Source: a bacterium (lineage in GTDB: Bacteria > Hydrogenedentota > Hydrogenedentia > Hydrogenedentiales > SLHB01). Taken from it: 19,219 nucleotides of DNA. Position numbers and translations under genes: made by a program. A model generated the notes under the pieces. The model had not been told where the DNA came from. It did not search any database and saw nothing but the letters and a program-made list of their open reading frames with translations. This document shows positions 15,313-19,219 of the stretch, in pieces. Location of the stretch: the NCBI GenBank assembly GCA_024231375.1, contig JAAEQP010000806.1, forward strand, positions 1-19,219, read 5' to 3'. Position 1 is the stretch's first letter. Each line of letters starts with the position of its first letter.

Positions 15313-15341
15313 TTGACTGTCCACGCTCGGGGCCGTACGAT
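15313..15341 (+). promoter_or_regulatory. Sigma70-type promoter for the gene at 15414
   Basis: TTGACT (15313-15318) and TACGAT (15336-15341) are separated by exactly 17 nt. The -35 matches the consensus at 5 of 6 positions and the -10 at 4 of 6. Transcription would start near 15348, about 66 nt before the ATG. Confidence 0.6.
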
Positions 15342-15413
15342 GGGGCAATCGTTCGCGCGGTCCGCGAGCGGGTCGACCCGGGGCTTCACGGCGCGCACAA
15401 AGGGGGCAACAGC

Positions 15414-17090
15414 ATGTCTGGAATCGCACGAATGATTGTGGTCGTCTTTGTAGCCACGGTGGTGGCGTGGCCTGCACGCGTGTGGGCGGAAGCGGAGGCC
15501 GAAGCAACCGAGATCCCCTCCTTCCTCATCGGCTTCTCCCGGTCCGTACCGGCCGTGGGCGACAAGGTCGAAGCGCGCCTCTACATGGACGCGCCCGCCG
15601 GCCGGGAAGTCGAAATCGCGAGCCCGGATGGCGGCACTGTTGTCAGGAAGAGCAACGCCGATGGGTGCTTCCAGTGGTCCCCCAGGCGATACGGCAAGTA
15701 CACCTTCCGCGCCGGCGATGTGACGGATACCATATGGGTCACCGCGGATCGGCTCTACTTCTTTGTGTGGGACGCCACCGTGGTGCGCCGCTACGTGACC
15801 CATGTTCTGAAACCGAAGGACGTCGACCGGGCCACGCAATGGCAGCGGCGGGGCGTAGATCTCCTGAACTGGGCGGGCGGCGAGTACCTCTCGCGGGAAA
15901 AGGACTTCGGAGACAAGGCCTTCACGAAGTCCGAGGATTGGCTGGCGAACTGGTCCCAGGCCAGTCTCGATGCGGATTTCGATGGGATTACCATCGACGA
16001 GATCTACGTCTCCGACCGGCCGCTCATGGCGGAACTCTGCCGCTCCGTGCTGGATTTCCGCCAAACGGCCGGTGACGCATTCGATATCCTTCCGTTCTTC
16101 TCGGGAATCGAATGGGATGCTGTGGGTCCCATGTGGGACCTCCGGGAAGCCCAAGCGCCGTGCATGGAAGAGAACTACTGGGGCGGCGAAGTGGTCTACA
16201 CGAAACGGTGGGCCGACGTGTGCCTGTTCAACATGGACCGCCTTGGTGCGGTCTTGAGCCAAGCGCCCGGGTTCTTCCTGGACGAGCCGCGGCGGGGACC
16301 CCAGACCGTGGCCGAATTCCGCGCGGATATCGCGTTGTGTCGACGAATCGCACCGGAGATGCGCGGTATCTCGCTATTCAATGCCTACGGCTTCCGCGAA
16401 GCCGATCACGTGGCGGACGAGGTGATTGAGGATTACTTCTTCAAGCCGGTGATTCACCTCCACCCCCGCGACGGCCAACTCATGGTACAGAACATCGGCA
16501 ATGAGGACACGTTGGAAGGCGCGCACCTCGAGTATCTTGCCGACGACGCGGTCCTCCAGCAGTGCATGATTGCGATCCTGGCGCCCTATGAAGAAACGGC
16601 ACTCGCCATTCCTGCGAAGGCCAAACAAGTCCGGCTGAATCTCCCGTCCGGCATGAATCACGTGTACGAAGGAGGCCTCTTCGACCTTCCGGAGAACCTT
16701 GCTCCCCTGCAAGTCACAGAGTGCTCAATTGAGCAAGGTGCGACGGTGAAGATGGACGCCGACGAGCGGGTGACCGTTGAGGTCCGGTTCAACAAGCCGG
16801 TGGTCTACAGCGGGGCGACGTCGGTGTGGCTCAAGGGCACCGCCGCGGGCATGGTCGCAGTGAAGGAAATCGTTCTCGGCAACGACAGCAAGTCCCTAAC
16901 GATCGATCTGGGGGCCTTACCCGAAGACCGCTATTCACTGCGGCTGCTCAGCGGACCGAACCATTTCAGGGACAATGACGGCCATTCCCTGGATGGTTCG
17001 GGCAACGGCTTCTGCGAAAACGCTCCGGGCTTGTTCAAGGATTCCGATCATTTCGCCGTGGACTTTCGGGTCGCGCGAACAAGGCCATAG
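15414..17090 (+). CDS. Secreted barrel-like hydrolase of unrecognised family with C-terminal Ig-like domain
   Basis: The 558-residue protein has a Sec signal (MIVVVFVATVVAWPARVWA). An N-terminal beta domain follows (VGDKVEARLYMDAPAGREVEIASPDG), then a central region that reads like a TIM barrel: VDLLNWAGGEYLS, DFDGITIDEIYVSD with Asp195-Glu196, and GFFLDEPRRGP with Asp290-Glu291. These acid pairs at strand ends are plausible catalytic residues. From about 435 the sequence turns into an Ig-like / SbsA-type module (VEVRFNKPVVYSGATSVWLKG, LPEDRYSLRLLSG, DNDGHSLDGSGNG) of the kind common on surface proteins. AGGGGG 7 nt upstream supports the ATG. I do not recognise the family. By context it is probably another exported glycan-active protein. 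Confidence 0.7.
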   Translation: MSGIARMIVVVFVATVVAWPARVWAEAEAEATEIPSFLIGFSRSVPAVGDKVEARLYMDAPAGREVEIASPDGGTVVRKSNADGCFQWSPRRYGKYTFRAGDVTDTIWVTADRLYFFVWDATVVRRYVTHVLKPKDVDRATQWQRRGVDLLNWAGGEYLSREKDFGDKAFTKSEDWLANWSQASLDADFDGITIDEIYVSDRPLMAELCRSVLDFRQTAGDAFDILPFFSGIEWDAVGPMWDLREAQAPCMEENYWGGEVVYTKRWADVCLFNMDRLGAVLSQAPGFFLDEPRRGPQTVAEFRADIALCRRIAPEMRGISLFNAYGFREADHVADEVIEDYFFKPVIHLHPRDGQLMVQNIGNEDTLEGAHLEYLADDAVLQQCMIAILAPYEETALAIPAKAKQVRLNLPSGMNHVYEGGLFDLPENLAPLQVTECSIEQGATVKMDADERVTVEVRFNKPVVYSGATSVWLKGTAAGMVAVKEIVLGNDSKSLTIDLGALPEDRYSLRLLSGPNHFRDNDGHSLDGSGNGFCENAPGLFKDSDHFAVDFRVARTRP

Positions 17091-17143
17091 TGTCCTGGCG
17101 CGGCCCGGGCATTTTCGTGCGTGAAGGAAGAGTCTGCAACAAT

Positions 17144-17172
17144 TTGACTTAGTAAATACATCCCTGTATAGT
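17144..17172 (+). promoter_or_regulatory. Strong sigma70-type promoter for the RNA helicase
   Basis: TTGACT (17144-17149) and TATAGT (17167-17172) are each 5 of 6 to consensus and 17 nt apart. Transcription would start near 17179, about 175 nt before the proposed TTG start. Confidence 0.75.
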
Positions 17173-17178
17173 ACGCGC

Positions 17179-17354
17179 ACATGTGGCCCGTTGCACGCGC
17201 AACGCCCACCGTTGCCGTAGGCCTTTTGCCTACGCGATGCTCACCCCTGAACCTGGGTTTCCCACCTGTTGTGTAGTCTCCCATTTCGCTGGTGCTGAGC
17301 ATACACAATAGGTCCTCGCCCGAATTATGTCGGCAGGACGAAAGGGAAATTCCT
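17179..17354 (+). promoter_or_regulatory. Structured 5' leader of the RNA helicase mRNA
   Basis: The predicted leader contains two perfect hairpins. CGTTGC-ACGC-GCAACG at 17189-17204 has a 6-bp stem. CGTAGGC and GCCTACG at 17216-17234 form a 7-bp stem with a CTTTT loop. Further down, GAACCTGGGTTT offers another short pairing. Helicases of the DEAD-box cold-shock type often carry long regulated leaders, so autoregulation or temperature control is possible. I could not match it to a named riboswitch or small RNA family. Confidence 0.45.
17341..17346 (+). promoter_or_regulatory. Ribosome binding site favouring a TTG start at 17355
   Basis: AAAGGG lies 8 nt before TTG at 17355. The alternative GTG at 17292 has no recognisable site and adds 21 residues that do not resemble helicase N-termini. 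From TTG the protein begins MSFQDY, the usual beginning of the Q-motif region. Confidence 0.55.
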
Positions 17355-19181
17355 TTGTCATTTCAAGATTACAGTATCGATCCGCGTTGTCTAAAGGTCC
17401 TCAAGGGCCAACGGATCGTCGAACCGACCCCCGTCCAGGCGAAAGCCATCCCCCCCGCGCTTGAAGGGCGCGACGTCATTGCCATCGCACAAACAGGTAC
17501 CGGCAAAACGCTGGCCTTTGGGCTTCCCGCGTTGACCCGTGTAGCCGCCGCGAAACCCGGACGCACTCGCATGCTGGTGCTCACGCCGACGCGTGAACTG
17601 GCCGTGCAGGTACACTCGGTACTCCAGACCATGGGCAGAGCCCTGGGCCTGCGCGCCGTGGCCGTGTATGGCGGTGTGGGCATGGACCCGCAAACCCGCG
17701 CACTGCGCCAAGGCGTCGACATCGTAGTGGCGTGCCCCGGCCGGTTGCTCGACCACATCAATCGCGGAAACACGCGTTTCGACAACCTGTCGATGCTCGT
17801 CCTTGACGAAGGCGACCACATGCTGGACATGGGGTTCCTTCCGGACATCAAACGCATTCTGAGCTCGCTCCCCAAGGACCGTCAGACCATGCTGTTTTCG
17901 GCGACCTTCCCGAAGGAAATCGAGGGATTGGCAGCCGACTTCCAGCGCGACCCGGTGCGCGTCGAAGTCGGACGCGCGGCGACGCCGGTCGAGTCGGTGA
18001 AGCAGGGCGTCTACACCGTTGACCCGCAGGGCAAGATGGATCTCCTCACGAAGCTCCTGAAGGAAGAGGATGTGGACTCCGCCCTCGTCTTCATGCGCAC
18101 CAAGCACCGCACCGACCGCGTGGCCAAAGCCCTGCACAACGCCGGGTTCAAGGCCCAAGCCATTCATGGCGGCCGTACTCAGGGTCAGCGCCAGCGCGCG
18201 CTCGACGGGTTCCGCAGGGGACGCTACCGCATCCTCGTAGCCACGGACGTAGCGGCGCGCGGTCTGGATATTCAGGGCGTCACCCACGTGGTTAATTTCG
18301 ACATCCCCATCAGTTCCGACGACTATGTCCACCGCATTGGCCGTACGGCACGCGCCAACGCCAAAGGCGATGCCATTACGTTCGTGTCCCCCTGCGACCA
18401 TCAGGCCCTCGGTTCCATTGAACGCGCCATCGGCATGAGCCTGCCGCGCGAGGAATGGGAAGGCGCCGTCCATGTCCGGTCGGGGTATCAGCCCGGCCAG
18501 GGACGGCAATCCGGTGGGCGCGGCTCGTCGCCTCGATATGGACGCCCCGGTCCTCGCAACGGACGCGGCTCGGCCCCCCGTAACGGGCGTAGTTCCGCTC
18601 CCCGTAACGGACGCGGCTCTGCCCCTCGTGACGGGCGTGGCTATGATCCTCGTGACGGTCGCAGTTCGGCTCCCCGTGACGGTCGCAGTTCGGCTCCCCG
18701 TGACGGTCGCAGTTCGGCTCCCCGTGACGGACGCAGCTCTGCTCCTCGTGACGGACGCGGCTCTGCTCCCCGTGACGGACGCGGCTCTGCTCCCCGCGAC
18801 GGACGCGGCTCTGCTCCCCGCGACGGACGCGGCTCTGCTCCTCGTGACGGACGCAACTCTGCTCCTCGTGACGGACGCGGCTCGGCTCCCCGCGACGGAC
18901 GCGGCTCGGCTCCTCGTGACGGACGCGGCTCGGCTCCTCGTGACGGACGCGGCTCGGCTCCCCGTGACGGACGCAACTCTGCTCCCCGTGACGGACGCAA
19001 CTCGGCTCCCCGCAACGGACGTGGCTCGGCTCCCCGCAACGGCGGCGGCTCGGCTCCCCGTAACGGACGTAACTCGGCTCATCGCAGCGGGCCCGGACTG
19101 CCGGATCGTCCGCAGAAAGCACGACGCGGAGCCCATTCGAAACGCGGCCGTCGCATTGACGACACCGGCCAGCGCGACTAG
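17355..19181 (+). CDS. DEAD-box ATP-dependent RNA helicase with DEGD motif and octapeptide-repeat tail
   Basis: The 608-residue protein has a full two-RecA-domain helicase core (about 1-375). Motifs in order are: Q motif (F3...TPVQ28), Walker A AQTGTGKT at 45-52, PTRELA at 78-83, PGR at 128-130, motif II DEGD at 151-154, SAT at 182-184, motif V TDVAARGLD at 297-305 and motif VI HRIGRTAR at 326-333. It should unwind or remodel RNA using ATP in the cytoplasm (RhlE/DeaD-like; exact subgroup not assigned). Motif II has Gly in place of the usual Ala; the catalytic Asp-Glu pair is kept. Residues 403-578 are 22 tandem copies of GR(G/S/N)SAPR(D/N), a basic disordered tail likely to bind RNA. It has its own promoter and a long leader, and appears unrelated to the glycan genes. 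Confidence 0.93.
   Translation: MSFQDYSIDPRCLKVLKGQRIVEPTPVQAKAIPPALEGRDVIAIAQTGTGKTLAFGLPALTRVAAAKPGRTRMLVLTPTRELAVQVHSVLQTMGRALGLRAVAVYGGVGMDPQTRALRQGVDIVVACPGRLLDHINRGNTRFDNLSMLVLDEGDHMLDMGFLPDIKRILSSLPKDRQTMLFSATFPKEIEGLAADFQRDPVRVEVGRAATPVESVKQGVYTVDPQGKMDLLTKLLKEEDVDSALVFMRTKHRTDRVAKALHNAGFKAQAIHGGRTQGQRQRALDGFRRGRYRILVATDVAARGLDIQGVTHVVNFDIPISSDDYVHRIGRTARANAKGDAITFVSPCDHQALGSIERAIGMSLPREEWEGAVHVRSGYQPGQGRQSGGRGSSPRYGRPGPRNGRGSAPRNGRSSAPRNGRGSAPRDGRGYDPRDGRSSAPRDGRSSAPRDGRSSAPRDGRSSAPRDGRGSAPRDGRGSAPRDGRGSAPRDGRGSAPRDGRNSAPRDGRGSAPRDGRGSAPRDGRGSAPRDGRGSAPRDGRNSAPRDGRNSAPRNGRGSAPRNGGGSAPRNGRNSAHRSGPGLPDRPQKARRGAHSKRGRRIDDTGQRD
18561..19088 (+). repeat. 22-copy tandem 24-bp repeat in the helicase C-terminus
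   Basis: Twenty-two consecutive 24-bp units encode GR(G/S/N)SAPR(D/N). The fourth unit is the outlier (GRGYDPRD) and the last two are degenerate (GGGSAPRN, GRNSAHRS). Third positions vary between units (CCC/CCT, CGT/CGC, TCG/TCT), while residues 1-2 and 4-7 hardly change. Because the unit is a multiple of three and lacks stops in any frame, all frames across it stay open. Confidence 0.95.
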
Positions 19182-19219
19182 TAACGTTATCTGAATTCAG
19201 CGGCAGCCCCACCCGTTCC

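Larger units (their letters stand above)
14975..15413. other. Divergent intergenic region, 439 bp, no gene seen
   Basis: This spacer separates the minus-strand cluster from the plus-strand gene at 15414. It holds a small hairpin at 15089-15107 (GGGTTC / GAACCC, 7-nt loop), the larger inverted repeat at 15212-15247 and the plus-strand promoter at 15313-15341. For the minus-strand cluster only a weak candidate is visible: TTGAAT at 15275-15270 and TAGACT at 15251-15246, 18 nt apart. That would give a leader of about 265 nt. Open frames crossing the spacer lack ribosome sites and recognisable content. Confidence 0.6.

Noticed and set aside
17179..17354. Possibility that the helicase leader is a 6S-type or other known small RNA.
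   Set aside because: No closing stem between the two ends and no terminator before the coding region could be found, so it is described only as a structured leader.
17292..17354. GTG start for the helicase at 17292.
   Set aside because: No ribosome site is present, and the extra 21 residues are unlike helicase N-termini. TTG at 17355 fits better, though this remains unproven.
18376..19212. Long open frames on both strands over the helicase tail encoding repeats such as PSRGAEPR or PVTDAALL.
   Set aside because: They are by-products of a stop-free 24-bp repeat whose length is a multiple of three. The helicase frame is continuous with a complete motif set.

Overview
The window is GC-rich and densely coding. 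It looks like a carbohydrate-degradation locus of a glycan-degrading bacterium. Large secreted multidomain hydrolases, parallel beta-helix proteins, Tat-exported glycosidases and BNR/Asp-box propellers with few regulators are typical of Planctomycetota, Lentisphaerota, Verrucomicrobiota or Hydrogenedentota-like lineages. The sequence alone does not let me choose among them. No tRNA, rRNA, CRISPR array, insertion sequence or phage gene was recognised.

Left part (1-6716): the tail of an unidentified gene is followed by a two-domain esterase-like alpha/beta hydrolase (242-2311). Convergent to it is a Tat-exported GH5-like glycosidase (2339-3409, minus). From the same divergent spacer a plus-strand pair runs right: a secreted parallel beta-helix protein (3612-4697) and a GH42-like clan GH-A hydrolase (4746-6716).

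Middle part (6782-14974, minus strand): four co-directional genes use two modules, an Asp-box beta-propeller ('sialidase-like') and a TIM-barrel glycosyl-hydrolase-like domain (called GHL here). In transcription order they are GHL alone (plus a C-terminal beta domain), propeller alone (start overlapping the previous stop by 4 bp), GHL-propeller fusion, and propeller-GHL fusion. The two modules therefore occur as adjacent coupled genes and fused in both orders. This is the most striking feature of the window.

Right part: another secreted, unrecognised barrel-like protein with a C-terminal Ig-like domain (15414-17090) has a sigma70-type promoter. A DEAD-box RNA helicase (17355-19181) follows. 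It has a strong sigma70-type promoter, a structured leader of about 175 nt, a DEGD variant of motif II and a disordered tail of 22 tandem octapeptides.

Working model (inference): most of the proteins outside the helicase carry export signals and would act outside the cytoplasm on a complex, partly acetylated, possibly host- or algal-derived polysaccharide. The esterase would remove acyl groups, the beta-helix and GH5/GH42-like enzymes would attack backbones, and the propeller/GHL proteins would work as a coordinated pair on the same substrate. The helicase is probably an unrelated neighbour.
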